From the NCBI GenBank assembly GCA_030765045.1, contig CM060964.1, positions 277,285,888 through 277,349,887 on the forward strand: DNA of 64,000 bases, written 5' to 3'. The stretch is from Tenodera sinensis (taxonomy: Eukaryota > Arthropoda > Insecta > Mantodea > Mantidae). Under the pieces are notes generated by a model. That model made no database searches, was not told the origin of the DNA, and was given only the letters and a program-made list of their open reading frames with translations. Both the position numbers and the translations under genes were made by a program. Positions within the stretch are counted from its first letter, which is position 1; each line of letters opens with the position of its first letter. Shown here one piece after another: positions 1-10,272 of the stretch.

Positions 1-2046
1 TCGTAGTCCCTATATTGCATATTTTATTGATTTTTATGGTTTTTTTCCATTTGGATAATATTTTTCATATTGGTAGTATTGCACATAATGATCGCAACTT
101 GCGAGGTGGCAAGAACTAATGCTGAGTCATGTTGTCATGCAGTGAATCCTCTATTTCCATCCATTCATTATATGTATGTGCGTGGAGCATAATCTGAGAG
201 GTTTATATTAACAAAGCTAAAGTGCAGGTCAACGTTTTGAGCAGCACGATTATAGCAATGCTTGCCTGCCCACCAGTAGTTGTATTGTGGTCTTCAAACG
301 TAACAGTGTTGTGAACTGGTTCCCACCAAATTAAATTAGGTGTATAAAATGTTAAAAAGGTCTTCAAATACCAAAAATAAAACCAACTTCAAATGCTAGA
401 TTAATTAACTTACAGAAAGAGTTTTCGGGTGATTTAATATCTACAGATAATAGGGTACTGGTTTATGGAGCCTGTGAGAAAAATGTAGGGAGTGAGAACA
501 GGTTTCAAACAGTTCAGTACATAAACACAGCAAAACATAAGGAGAATTTAATCAGAAAACTCGCAAACAAAAAACCTGTTCAAAAACGGCTAGTAGAGTG
601 TTTAGGAAGTAGGGCTATTGAATTTTCCTAAGACTTGTGCCAAGCACTTTTAGCTGCTGATATTCCCTTGTTCAAAATTAATAATCTGACATCTAAAAAC
701 GTTCTTGCCAAGTACACTAGACATGTGCTTGAAGAAAGTATAGTGCGTAAGACTTACGTAGGACATTGTTGCAATAACGTATTGTCAAATATACAAAATG
801 AATTAACGGATCAGTTTGTGTGGTTGTCTGTTGATGAAACCCCTGATTCTGAGCGCCATTCTATTGCTAATATAATCTCGTGTGCTTTAAATAATGAACA
901 AAAGACTACACCTTATCTTTCTAATGTGTGCGAATTGTCAGCCACTGACAATGTAACTGTGACCCAGTTTGTGATGGACTCTTTGAAATTACTATGGCCA
1001 TGTGGAATCAAATATGACCGGTTACTTTTATTTGTTACTGATGCAGGTCCTTATATGCTCAAATCTGGACAAACTCTGAAAGGTATTTTTCCTAACATAA
1101 TTCATATAACTTGTTTGGCACACACTCTTCATCGCATTTCTGAGACAATACGTGATTATTTCCCATTGGTACATAGATTTGTGTCCAGTACAAAGATAAT
1201 TTTTGTTAAATCTCCTAAGAGTTCAGCAGTTGAGATCAACAGCACCTAATATCCGACTTCCTCCTGCACCAGTGTTAACTCAATGGGGAACATGGGTCGA
1301 TGCAGTTTTATATTATGCTGAGCACATAGAAATAGTCAAAGAGGTTGTTAATTCATTGGACTTGAAAGATGCTTCATCAATAGAAACTGTGCAAAATATT
1401 TTGTCAGGCACTGGGTTAAAAGAGGATCTTAGTTTCATATATGCCTATTTTTCTTTCATACCGATAGCCATAACGACATTGGAAGCTGTAGGATCTCCTT
1501 TGCATGAATCACTTACTGTCTTTGAAAAAACAGTATGTGATCTAAGTTCAGTTCTTGGTAGCACAGGACAAAAAGTGAAAGAGAAAATTAATTATGTAAT
1601 TTCAAAAAATTCTGGTTATAAACAGATGTGCGATATTCGAGACATCCTCTAAAGAAAACCATCTGTCACACCAAGAGACTTGACTCTCTGTGTGAAGCAG
1701 TTAACATCATTTAAATATGCCCCGATAACATCTTGTGACCTGGAGAGAAGTTTTTCAGGTTACAAAAGTGTTTTGCGAGACAACAGACGATGTTTTACAG
1801 TTGTGCAAAGTGTTGTTTGTGAAATGCAATTTAGCAGTTAATACTAGCAGCGGAACCACTTCTGCTTCAACCTCTAATGAATAAGCTAACTTTATTTATT
1901 ACTTATACCAACTCCTCTTGCCTACTGCAAAGGGACACTAATTGTTTTAGTTAAATAGTGCATATTTCTTGGCATATTTTCAAGTTTTTAAGAGCTTATT
2001 TGTATGCATATTTCGGTGTTTTTAGGGCATGAACTTCTGAGCCCTA
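1..2046 (+). mobile_element. hAT transposon copy 1, left end outside window
   Basis: This DNA transposon shares its non-coding flanks, coding region and right end with the complete copy at 57101-59288. The right terminus reads ...GAACTTCTGAGCCCTA and ends at 2046. It is the inverted partner of the TAGGGCT(A/C)GGAAGTTCAT end seen in the complete copy. Position 1 of the window corresponds to about 170 bp inside the left end, so the left TIR and target duplication are not visible. The interior holds a broken transposase. The copy is in the same orientation as the one 55 kb downstream and cannot make its own transposase. Confidence 0.85.
395..1841 (+). pseudogene. hAT transposase remnant with CGGBP1-like N-terminus
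   Basis: Conceptual translation gives a BED/CGGBP1-like zinc-finger N-terminus (...GACEKNVGSENRF...YINTAKHKEN), a catalytic-domain stretch containing VDETPDSERHSIAN and a hAT signature CLAHTLHRISE. These are followed by LPPAPVLTQWGTW and the C-terminal dimerisation motif CDLERSFSGYKSVLRDNRR, with a final stop at 1839-1841. Lesions seen against the second copy are an in-frame TAA at 629-631 (TTT there), a 1-nt deletion near 1218-1230 that shifts the frame, and a TAA at 1650-1652 (GAA there). A canonical N-terminal zinc-binding cysteine may also be lost. The family cuts and pastes hAT elements, but this copy is dead. Frame and motif order make the family call firm; the exact start is uncertain. 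Confidence 0.85.
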
Positions 2047-2212
2047 GCAAGCACATTAACAATTCTGGCTTTTTTGTTATATGATGAGTTCATGACTCAT
2101 TTTAAGGTGTCAAGTCATCCAAAGCTTCAAATCTGTTTGTTCACTTGATGGTATTTCCCTTCGATTCTCCCTTCTCCTCCCCCTTCCTTCTCCTCCCTCT
2201 TCCTTCCCTTTG

Positions 2213-2400
2213 TCTCACCTCACCTCACCTCACCTCACCTCACCTCACCTCACCTCACCTCACCTCACCTCACCTCACCTCACCTCACCTCACCTCACCT
2301 CACCTCACCTCACCCCACCCCACCCCACCCCACCCCACCCCACCCCACCCCACCCCACCCCACCCCACCCCGCCCCGCCCCACCCCACCCCACCCCACCT
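2213..2400. repeat. (TCACC)n then (CCCCA)n pentanucleotide array
   Basis: About twenty TCACC units run to 2313 and then change abruptly to about seventeen CCCCA-type units, followed by degenerate C-rich sequence to about 2450. The top strand has almost no G, so the bottom strand is GGGGT repeats with clear G-quadruplex potential. The open frames across it (poly Thr-Ser-Pro) are simply read from the repeat. It lies about 145 bp upstream of the acceptor of the exon at 2546, inside an intron. Confidence 0.95.
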
Positions 2401-2545
2401 GACCCTGCCCCACCCAACCCGGCCCCACCCTACCCCCCTCACCCCTCATCTCAACTCGCTTCCCTCTCGTTCTTTCTCCTTCTGTCTTTCTCTGTCTCTT
2501 TCCTTCTTTATACCAAAATTTCAGAATTGCACATTTTCTTTTCAG

Positions 2546-2719
2546 ATCGTGGTTGCTATGGCATTTTGTAATCTTGCCCAAAGACGAGTGAAACAAAAAA
2601 TTAAGGACATAGTTGAAGGACCATATGTCAACAATGATGACTTCAATGAAAAGATAGCTGAAAAAGTTTTTCAAAAGCGTGGCTATTTTCCAGCTCATCC
2701 TCTTGAAAGAAACTACTAG
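2546..2719 (+). CDS. Last exon of an unrecognised host gene
   Basis: A good 3' splice site (pyrimidine-rich tract ending TTTTCTTTTCAG at 2545) is followed by 57 open codons and a TAG stop, with AATAAA 56 bp later. Only phase 0 stays open. The residues begin IVVAMAFCNLAQRRVKQKIK and end KRGYFPAHPLERNY; they look like ordinary conserved coding sequence, rich in Lys/Arg and Glu/Asp, with no signal peptide or membrane span. I do not recognise the family. Upstream exons must lie before the window, because everything from 1 to 2545 is transposon or repeat. Seen: acceptor, open frame, stop and poly(A) signal. Inferred: that this is a live gene. Confidence 0.6.
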   Translation: MVVAMAFCNLAQRRVKQKIKDIVEGPYVNNDDFNEKIAEKVFQKRGYFPAHPLERNY

Positions 2720-2774
2720 AATGTGGGTAAAATAGTTAACTGTAATTTTGCTATCTTACAGTTGTGCATTATTA

Positions 2775-2780
2775 AATAAA
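2775..2780 (+). promoter_or_regulatory. AATAAA poly(A) signal
   Basis: A canonical AATAAA lies 56 bp after the stop of the exon at 2546-2719 in AT-rich DNA. Further AATAAA motifs follow near 2833 and 2995, so the exact 3' end is not fixed by sequence. Confidence 0.6.
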
Positions 2781-3599
2781 ATATTTTATAGTACATGGTT
2801 TATTAAATCTGTTCCCAAGGAAAAAATTCTAAAATAAATTATGGAAAATAAAAGCGGTGATTATGTACTGTGTAAACATGTCATTGCAGTAACAAAATGC
2901 AAAGCAGTAATACCTTGTGTTGTACAAATTCATTGGAACATTGCATCAGACAGCTATGACAGACAAATCTTGGAAACTAGAGGTTCATAAACATGAATAA
3001 AGCATTTTTAGATTAATTACATATTCGATTTCATAACATTACATCACCTTATATATTTAGAAATGTAAAACATGTTTCTGGATCTCTTGTTCCCATCAGT
3101 TCCTGGTTGAGTGCTGGCATCACTCCTCATGTTGACTGGCTCTGTCCCTAGTAGTGGTTGGATGAGCCTTTATAGTAGTGTCACATGGTGAGGTTTCGAA
3201 ATTGAAAATGCTGTTCCTGTTCTTCCTAATGTACATATTTTCCAAAACTGCAAGTTCGGTTTTTCCTATAATTTCTTTTTTTTTTTTTTTTTTAAATTTT
3301 CAGATCTCTGTGTATGAGTAACCATTGAATGTCCTTAGTACAGAGATTGTAGAGATAAACTTCAAAAGCTTTTCCCTTGGAGACTTCTCTGTAAACACAC
3401 ATTCGTATATTCTCATATTAATCTTCCCTTGGACACTAGAAACAACACCCACTACCTCTGATTAAGGATGTAAGGATTCACTATCACTCAGCAGTCTAAA
3501 ACACCAGCCAAAAGATATTTTAGCTTAATATTTTATCATGACATGAATTTACTCAGAAGTTAGCCGTTTTTACTTTTCCTACCACTTAAATAATAAGTA
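2781..3599. other. No gene seen; AT-rich with a poly-T run
   Basis: Contains extra AATAAA motifs and a 19-nt T run at about 3275-3293, which could be the A-tail of an old minus-strand retroelement. I see no coding sequence or recognisable terminal repeat. Confidence 0.5.
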
Positions 3600-4260
3600 G
3601 AGAAGGTACTGCATTCCACCCAAAAGTTTCATGAATTTTACAGGAAATGCATGTTTAAAGATCCCCTGAATAAACGAATAAAAAGGCTTTTTATAAAAAG
3701 TTGCACATGTACACACGTATGTGTGCACTTGTAATTTTTTTTTTTTTTTTTTTTTTTTTTTTCATAGTTCAGTTGAATACCAAACTTAATATTTAAGTTC
3801 ACCATCTTACAATGATGCAACACAACAAATCTCCCCATCCCAAACTGTCCTTTACATAGAAAATTTTTGAATAAGTTTTATTTTCTCAAAAGTGGCTTTA
3901 AGGATTTTGATAAAATACCATGTGTTTAAGACAGTTTCATGACAAATGAGGTACATATCTTGAATTTTCTGGGAATAGCCTCTGAAGTCCTCTTCATTCT
4001 GGATGGCTTTTGCATAACTGGTAAACCTTAAGAGAGGGACAAAATTTTACTATACAAAAATGTAGAGCTCATTAAAACACAATGATATTTTTTTTCAGGG
4101 GCTGGGAGGTAATTTTTCTCAGATATTTCTTGTTATTGATTTAAATTTTAAAATACTGGATGTTTCAAAATGAATATAGGGGTTTTAAGGCTTTGTAGAA
4201 TTTATTACGTTTAACTTACCATTATAAATCATACATCAAATAAAAGAGCAACTCAAATAG
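3600..4260. repeat. Dispersed repeat 'family A' copy
   Basis: Shares runs such as CCCTTTACAT(A/G)GAAAA, a tgATGC(G/A)ACAC block and GACTTTTGCATAACTGGTAAACC with 41160-41770, 48100-48690 and, inverted, 38090-38614. Copies also occur at 37200-37960 and 56360-57060. It has no coding capacity. Where the structure is clear (46290-49460) it forms part of a long-inverted-repeat element. A poly-T/poly-A run at about 3735-3762 interrupts this copy. Confidence 0.65.
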
Positions 4261-4329
4261 TTTTGTTGAGTATACCTGTGCCCAGGTGCATGTATTGTTT
4301 CTTCTGCCTTATGTTAGAAAGTCCAGCAG

Positions 4330-4800
4330 AAAGTTTATGGGCCTTTCTTTTTAAGTGAAGCAACTGTAACTGGTGCTTCTTTGATGTGTTACAACTATGC
4401 CTCTTTCATCAATTAGAAGAAGCTGAACAAGAGAACTTTATTTTCCAGCAAGATGGTGCGCCATCTCACTGGCATCACTCAGTATGCACTTGGTTATGAC
4501 GTTGTACCTAACCACTGGATAGACCATAAGAGGCCAGTTGACAGAGCTTGTTTCACAAGGGCTCCACATTCACCTGATCTGATGCCTTGCAACTTTTACC
4601 TTGAGGGTTTATAAAGGATCACTGTAATTGCCTCAACTATGAATTGACCTACCCAACTTAAGAAACAGCATTCAAGCAGTTGTTGCAACAATTGCTCCAG
4701 ACTCAGTGATCAAGGTTTGGGAAGAACTCTGAACTAGATGTGTGTCATGTGACATGGTACTCACGTTGAACACTTGTACGAAAATCTGTTTGAGTTCTTT
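4330..4800 (+). pseudogene. Tc1/mariner-type transposase fragment
   Basis: Reading across frameshifts gives VYGPFF-SEATVTG, then FQQDGAPSHWHHSV, PNHWIDHKRPVDRA, APHSPDLMPCNFYL and near the end a VTHGTHVEHL-like stretch. This is the C-terminal half of a DDE_3-type transposase found widely in insects: the Asp of QQDGAP is the second catalytic acid and the Asp of SPDL the third. Many stops and frameshifts make it non-functional. The N-terminal helix-turn-helix and both TIRs are missing or unrecognisable. Related debris of the same broad superfamily lies at 62970-63300. Confidence 0.75.
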
Positions 4801-5555
4801 CCTTTGATGTGGAATTTATAGTTATAAAGTAAATGTAATAAATACTACAAAGCCATAAAATCCCTATATTTATTTGGAAACACCCACTATTTATACCTTT
4901 CTAAAGTAAAAGTCATTCTGTTCTTTTTCTTTTTTACCCTGGTCTTGCAAAGAGAATGGAATTTCAAAACCAACACATAGTGGCCAGCTCTTAAGCAATT
5001 TAAATATTGTTTAAGCCTTCGGTATTCCCATATTCCTATTGTATGTCCAAGAAAATGTATAATAAAAACAGTTCTGTGAATGATTATCTCTATTAACATG
5101 AAGTAGAAGAAGAACAAGCTTTTTTAAGAGTAATTTGAAGAATGGGTTGAGAAAGTCATGTGAATGTAACACATAAAATTTTTGTTTGCACAACTGTATG
5201 ATTTCCATTTTATTTTATGTCTGGTGAGGTAGGTATAATTTACCTGGTGTACCATGAGATACATAACCTCCTTTTTACCTTTATGGAAGATAATATTTTC
5301 TTCTGTACTACCAGCGGATTTAACATAGTAGTGTGACTGATGTATTAATATTTTTGCTGCATTGGTACTAAATCACACCAAATATTGGGGATTTGTATCA
5401 TAGGTGCAAAACAACTTATTGGTTTCCTTCCATTTTTTCACTGTTAAATGTTTTAACATTTGTATGGGTAGTTAATTGGGGACAGAAGCCTTGCTTTGTT
5501 TAAATTATGCCTAGAAAAATGGCTGAGAAGTATTGGTGAAAACACATCCATTGAT
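4801..5555. other. No gene seen
   Basis: AT-rich DNA. The short open frames here lack recognisable domains or splice context. The last 12 bases (5544-5555, acatccattgat) are the left target duplication of the SINE that follows. Confidence 0.5.
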
Positions 5556-5905
5556 GATCGCCTCTGTAGCACACTGGTAGCACGCCTGCCTCTAGCGCAG
5601 AGGACCCTAGTTTGGTTACCGGTACTGGCGTGGGGATTTTTCCCCCACTGGGAAGTCTGGTACAGGGTGCACTCAGCCTTGTTAGGTCTCTGAGAAGCCA
5701 ACTGAGGAGCTACTTGAATGAGAAGTAGCGATCCCTGGTCGAGAAGACCACATAACCGGCCAGAAGGGACCGGAGCACTGACCACATCTCACCTCCAGCA
5801 TTACACCCCACTCATGATGCCTATGGTGGCCTGAGGTGGGGGACGCAATGGTCGGGTGATAGGCCTTGGCTCGAATGGGCTGTTGTGCTACAGGGTTACG
5901 TTTTT
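5556..5905 (+). mobile_element. tRNA-derived SINE, full copy with 12-bp TSD
   Basis: A 350-bp element bounded by perfect repeats acatccattgat (5544-5555 and 5906-5917). The head resembles a tRNA, with an A-box-like TAGCACACTGG at about 5565-5575 and a degraded B box (AGTTTGGTTACCGG). The body (GGGGATTTTTCCCCCACTGGGAAGTC...) is shared with copies at 56012-56340 (minus) and 56523-56845 (plus), where the B box is better preserved (GGTTCGGTCCCCGG). SINEs of this kind are made by RNA polymerase III and mobilised by a LINE partner. Confidence 0.9.
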
Positions 5906-6177
5906 ACATCCATTGATAAGTTTAAATCCAGAACTTTAGTCACTAGAACAGCAAAGAAAAATAACAGCTCTCTTCAATCAAATGCCAGTTACTGAAATAA
6001 TAAAGGAAGTAAAGGGATTTTCAATAGTAAGTATAATTTTTAAAAAACAGTAAACATAAGATTCAGAAATGAAAGAAAATATTCTATTTTTCATAATGAA
6101 TAGTTAAATAAATGTGGCCTACTATAAGACACTACTCAATGAGTTTCCAACCATGAGGGTGATATTTTTTAATTATA

Positions 6178-6530
6178 GTGTCACTGACAGTAATAATCAT
6201 TTGTTACCTAAGTGCCTCTTACTTAAAACGTTTTAATATCAACTCTGAAATGTGCACCAGATGCAATACAGAAGATACTCCAGAGCATGTAATGTTTAAC
6301 TGTCAGAAATACAGTGAAATAGCACAATCTAACAGGGAAAAGCTCATGCACCTCACTTTATCGGAAATGGTCAGGAATAAGGAAAATCTAAATACTTTAA
6401 ACGAGTTAGCGACTCAAATCAGTATAGCAGAAAGCCTTTAAGACCAACTGAACCAGAAAGAAATCTCAGAAATTTTGATAGACCTCCAGCGACTGTTGTA
6501 CCACCACCCCGTTGATCATTAAGATTGTCA
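6178..6530 (+). pseudogene. 3' end of a non-LTR retrotransposon ORF2
   Basis: An 87-codon stretch contains CTRCNTEDTPEHVMFNC, the Cys-x2-Cys-x7-His-x4-Cys knuckle found at the C-terminus of R1- and Jockey-type ORF2 proteins. The intact R1-clade element at 10273-13206 has the same arrangement (CSYCTEIDTPEHTILHC). The endonuclease and reverse transcriptase are absent, so this is a 5'-truncated copy. Possible 3' UTR of the element continues to about 6870. Confidence 0.7.
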
Positions 6531-6923
6531 AATCAATATAACCGAAACCAAGTGCCCCAAACTCCTGAACCTGTTATACCAAGAACAATTACATGAACAG
6601 AAGATTTCATTGGATCACTGACCGACAAGTGGAGGCAGAAAGGAGAAGAGCGAGGCCAAAATGACACCCTGGTGAGACTTGGACCGCCTACCAGAGACGA
6701 ATAGCAGCAGCTAGGGAACAATAAATTGCATGAATACTCTGAGATCTCATATAAATTGAAATTATCACTAATTTTCATTATTGTTATTTAGTTTAATTTA
6801 GGTTAGTAACTTCTGCACATTCTATTGTGAACAAATTGTAATCAATAAGTTTCAATAAATCAAAATATCCGCACACTACATCCAGATATAAGAAATTAGG
6901 TATCTGGACATAGCTGGCAGATA

Positions 6924-7075
6924 TTTTTTTTTTTTACCTAAGTGCCTGAAATAGAGTACATAGATAATTAAAATAAAAGAAGAACTTACACTTGGGAATC
7001 GAACCCCAGATGTTTTTGTTTTCCAAACACCATTGTACTGGAACTATTGATATCAACCACTCAGCTAACCTGTAA
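6924..7075 (-). mobile_element. Short tRNA-derived SINE-like element
   Basis: On the minus strand an A box (TTAGCTGAGTGGTT) is followed by a perfect B box (GGGGTTCGATTCCC) and, about 70 bp on, a 12-nt A run. The spacing and a poor acceptor stem argue against a working tRNA gene; the trailing A run argues for a SINE or retro-tRNA. No clear target duplication was found. Confidence 0.5.
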
Positions 7076-8010
7076 AGCAAAGGCTTGACCTCTTACACGA
7101 TAACAGCTTTGTTTCCTGAGGTTAGAATGCTTGATGTGCACTTCTTTTTATTCCATATTCAGGTAAAAGTTCAACTAAAGATTAGTTTCAAACTTTTAGT
7201 ATTAATAGTACATACTTCAACATAATTTAAGAAATAAAAGCAAACAAACTTTTAAACCTTTTAAATGCTGTATTTATGGCAGATTTAATTTTCATACCCT
7301 CCATAAAAAAAGAAGCCTGATTGGTACTGACCCACCAAAGATATGCAGATGTGCATTTACTTTCATCAAAAAGTAGGTATACTCATAAATATGTGTTTTT
7401 GGTAGGTGGTACTAGTTATAAATCCAGTACTGTGTACAGCCATCCTTTCTTCAATCTTCAATCTTTTATCAGTACTGCTCAAGCTTTGATTAGCTAGCTA
7501 ATCTAGTAAAGATTCTTTCAGATTGCAAATATAAGTTGTAGTCATTTTCAATGTAACTTCTAGATAATAGTGCAAACTGCTTCAGTGCAGTTGAGTTTAT
7601 CTGGCAATGTAGTATCGCAGCAGCGGTGCCTTAAGTGTTAGCTACTTCGCACCACTGCCTTTGTAATTGCCATCAACAATGTGCCGACTCAAGGACATAT
7701 GCTGCTGCATGCATTTCTAGAAGCTTTCAAAGTCCAGGGACAAGAGCCAAGAAACTTCAGATATTTCCAGAGAATTCACCGATAATTCAGAGATTACATA
7801 AGCAGACTAGCTTGTGCAATGAGTTAATTGTCAGAGTTGCAAACAGTGGAGAAGCTGTTTGTGAGAGAGTTCTATTACTGTAGCAGTGTCAAGGTTACAA
7901 TGCAACAGAGCATTGTGAAATCTGATTCTGTCGTGCAACAGTGGTTTCTGTAATAGTGGTAGTGCTTTACCAATAGTTTTAGAAGAAATAAAGTGACAAA
8001 AAGTAACTGG
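7076..8010. other. No gene seen
   Basis: AT-rich DNA without recognisable coding sequence. It may contain the untranslated leader or LTR of the Gypsy fragment that follows, but I could not define TG...CA ends. Confidence 0.4.
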
Positions 8011-8019
8011 ACTTGTCAT

Positions 8020-10020
8020 TTGCCACACAGGTGTCACAATTGGTATGTAAACACTACAATGGAGGCTATGCTGGCCAAGACTTAGCAGATGGTGAAAAAA
8101 TGGAATCCAGAATGCAGCAGATGAAGACAAATGAAAAACGTAAACCCCAGACTGAAGAAGATGGAGGTGAAGATTGAATCCTAGTTGGAGAAAATGAAGA
8201 CAGGGTTCATTACTAAAATCGATGAGCAACTTGGCGGCATGAAGACAGAGATGGAAGAGTTCGGAAGAACGGTGAAAGACCTTGGCCAACACATTAATGC
8301 CTTGTAAGATATTGGGAAATGGCTTAGCATACTGTAGGATGCCAGGGACCTGCTTAGCACCCTGGAACGCAGAGTCAACTGCAGCGCCAAAGAACTGAGC
8401 ATCGGAATGGAACAAATGCTTGATGAATAACTTAAGAATGTGAACATCGAGACACCAGGATGCAACACACATCCTTGCACGTCAGGTCACCCAAGCACAA
8501 CGGGTCATCAACCTTTGAAGTCTCCCACCGACAATTCACCACCATAACCACTTATTACCAATGCTCAGAAGAAGCAGAAACTGGCTGACAGCTAGCCTGC
8601 AGAGACGGGTGGCAGAAGCACTGAACATGATTCCAACGTTGTTAGCATCCAGAGACACCTGGGGGGCTCTCGAAAACCAGTTTGGAAACCATCATCCTGC
8701 TGCAGCCAGCTCAAGTCTAGGCTGCTACAACCAGAGGAGATGCTGCAGGAGTTTGCCCTGAACATTGAACAACTGGTGAACCTCCAGGCTGGATACATGT
8801 CCCAGAAAACTGCCTTCTCCATCGATGGAGTGCATATCTCCAAGAAACAGCAGCTTCTAATGCCCAGCAACTACAATATCATCCATGATGTGCTGACGGC
8901 CCTGCTGATTATGGAAACTGCCAAGGTAACTGCCTTGACCTCAAAGACCAGGAGCATCCGACATGACGGGGACAGAGGAACAATCCAACGACAAAGCTGG
9001 AGATCTTCCAGTGGTGTGTGCTGGATGTGTGGCCAGACAGGACAGTGATGAGGGACTGTCCGCACCAGATCGACAGGCAGGTGACGAGTGACAACTGGCA
9101 TGACTAAGCGCACATCGTATCCGTCATCACTGAACCCTTCAGTGATGCTGCAACAGGATAGACGACAACTTCATTGCAGATGAATGGGTATGAGGGAAGC
9201 GATACTGATACTGGTGGACACGGGTGCAGCTGTGACAATGATCCGACCTGATGAGACGAAGACCTTGCCATCCAGGAGATCCAATGTAGTTATGGCATCA
9301 GGTGCCACCTTGCTTATGCAGGAAGCCTGTTGGGATTTGACCTTGAGTTGGAGCGTTATAAGTGTGGGTGTTCATTGCAAGGTTGGCTGAGGAAGTGATA
9401 CTAGGACTGTACGCCCTCAGAAGCCACAATGTGGCGGTCAATGTCAGAATGAGGGTCTTGCAACACGAATGAGAAGGGGTATGCTTTGGAGCCCAAAGGA
9501 GCGTCCACGGATATGTACAGTGACCCTGGTAGAAGATGTGGTGCCCGCGCGAAGTGAGAGGGTCCTATAGAAGCGCCTGGAGGGTGTGGCATCAAGGAAT
9601 CTGGTGCTGGACTGTGGAACAAACACCATCACTTGGGGCCCCAGCTGAAAGACGTACTGACGAGGGTAACAACCATCTGATTGGAGACCAACTGAAGAGG
9701 GTCTGACATCTACTTGGACGTTACCAGTCAGCCTTCAATCAAGGGAACAGCGATTACTGTCGTACTGACCAAGAGCTCCACCACATTGCCACCAAAAACT
9801 CCCGACCCATCCGGCAACCACCAGGACATGTTCCTCTGGCGAAGTAAGTAGAGGTACAGGATGTGCTGCAGGACAAGAGTGCAACAGCAGTTGGTGCTAT
9901 CCTGTAGTCCTAGTGAAAAAGAACAGCAAACTTAGCTTCTACATGGACTACCGGAAACTGAACGCTGTCACCCAAAAGGACTGCTTTCCCTAACTCTGAA
10001 ATTTATGATACCCTTGACAC
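8020..10020 (+). pseudogene. Ty3/Gypsy gag-protease-RT fragment
   Basis: Translation in several frames gives a Lys/Glu/Met-rich coiled-coil gag (MKTEMEEFGRTVKDLGQHIN), a broken zinc knuckle CWMCGQTGQ where the last Cys is lost to stops, and a retroviral-type aspartic protease motif ILVDTGAAVTMI (about 9205-9240). It then reaches the start of reverse transcriptase, KLSFYMDYRKLNAVTQKD (about 9928-9982). The domain order gag-pro-RT is normal for Gypsy elements, which encode a gag-pol polyprotein. Many stops and frameshifts make it dead. RT is cut off after about 40 residues by the microsatellite at 10029 and the R1 element beyond. A second piece of the same gag lies at 19140-19570. Confidence 0.8.
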
Positions 10021-10028
10021 TGGCTGGT

Positions 10029-10076
10029 GTCCACCGCCGCCGCCGCCACTACTGCCACCACCGCCACCACCACCAC
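10029..10076. repeat. (CCG/CCA/CTA)n microsatellite at R1 3' junction
   Basis: A mixed trinucleotide run directly abuts the A-tail of the R1-clade element. A compositionally similar array (CTA, CTG, CCG units) starts at about 15556 on the other side of that element. Confidence 0.9.
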
Positions 10077-10272
10077 TTTTTTTTTTTTAATTTATTTACT
10101 CAAAATTGTATTACAGTTATTCACATTCAGGCTATTATACAAAGAAAGGCACACAGTCGATAGGCCATGAGAGGTTCTTCCTGGAACCACCAAACGGTAT
10201 TACTTCGGGAAGAGATGGTCAGCAAACTGATGTACCAGGGTAGCCATCACATGTTCTGCAGCGCAGGCCACG

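Noticed and set aside
2210..2545. Thr/Ser/Pro-rich protein continuous with the exon at 2546
   Set aside because: The frame runs through a pentanucleotide repeat and a pyrimidine tract; the splice acceptor at 2545 explains the coding start better.
6990..7075. Minus-strand tRNA gene
   Set aside because: A and B boxes are good, but the acceptor arms do not pair, the box spacing is too long and an A run follows; more likely a SINE.
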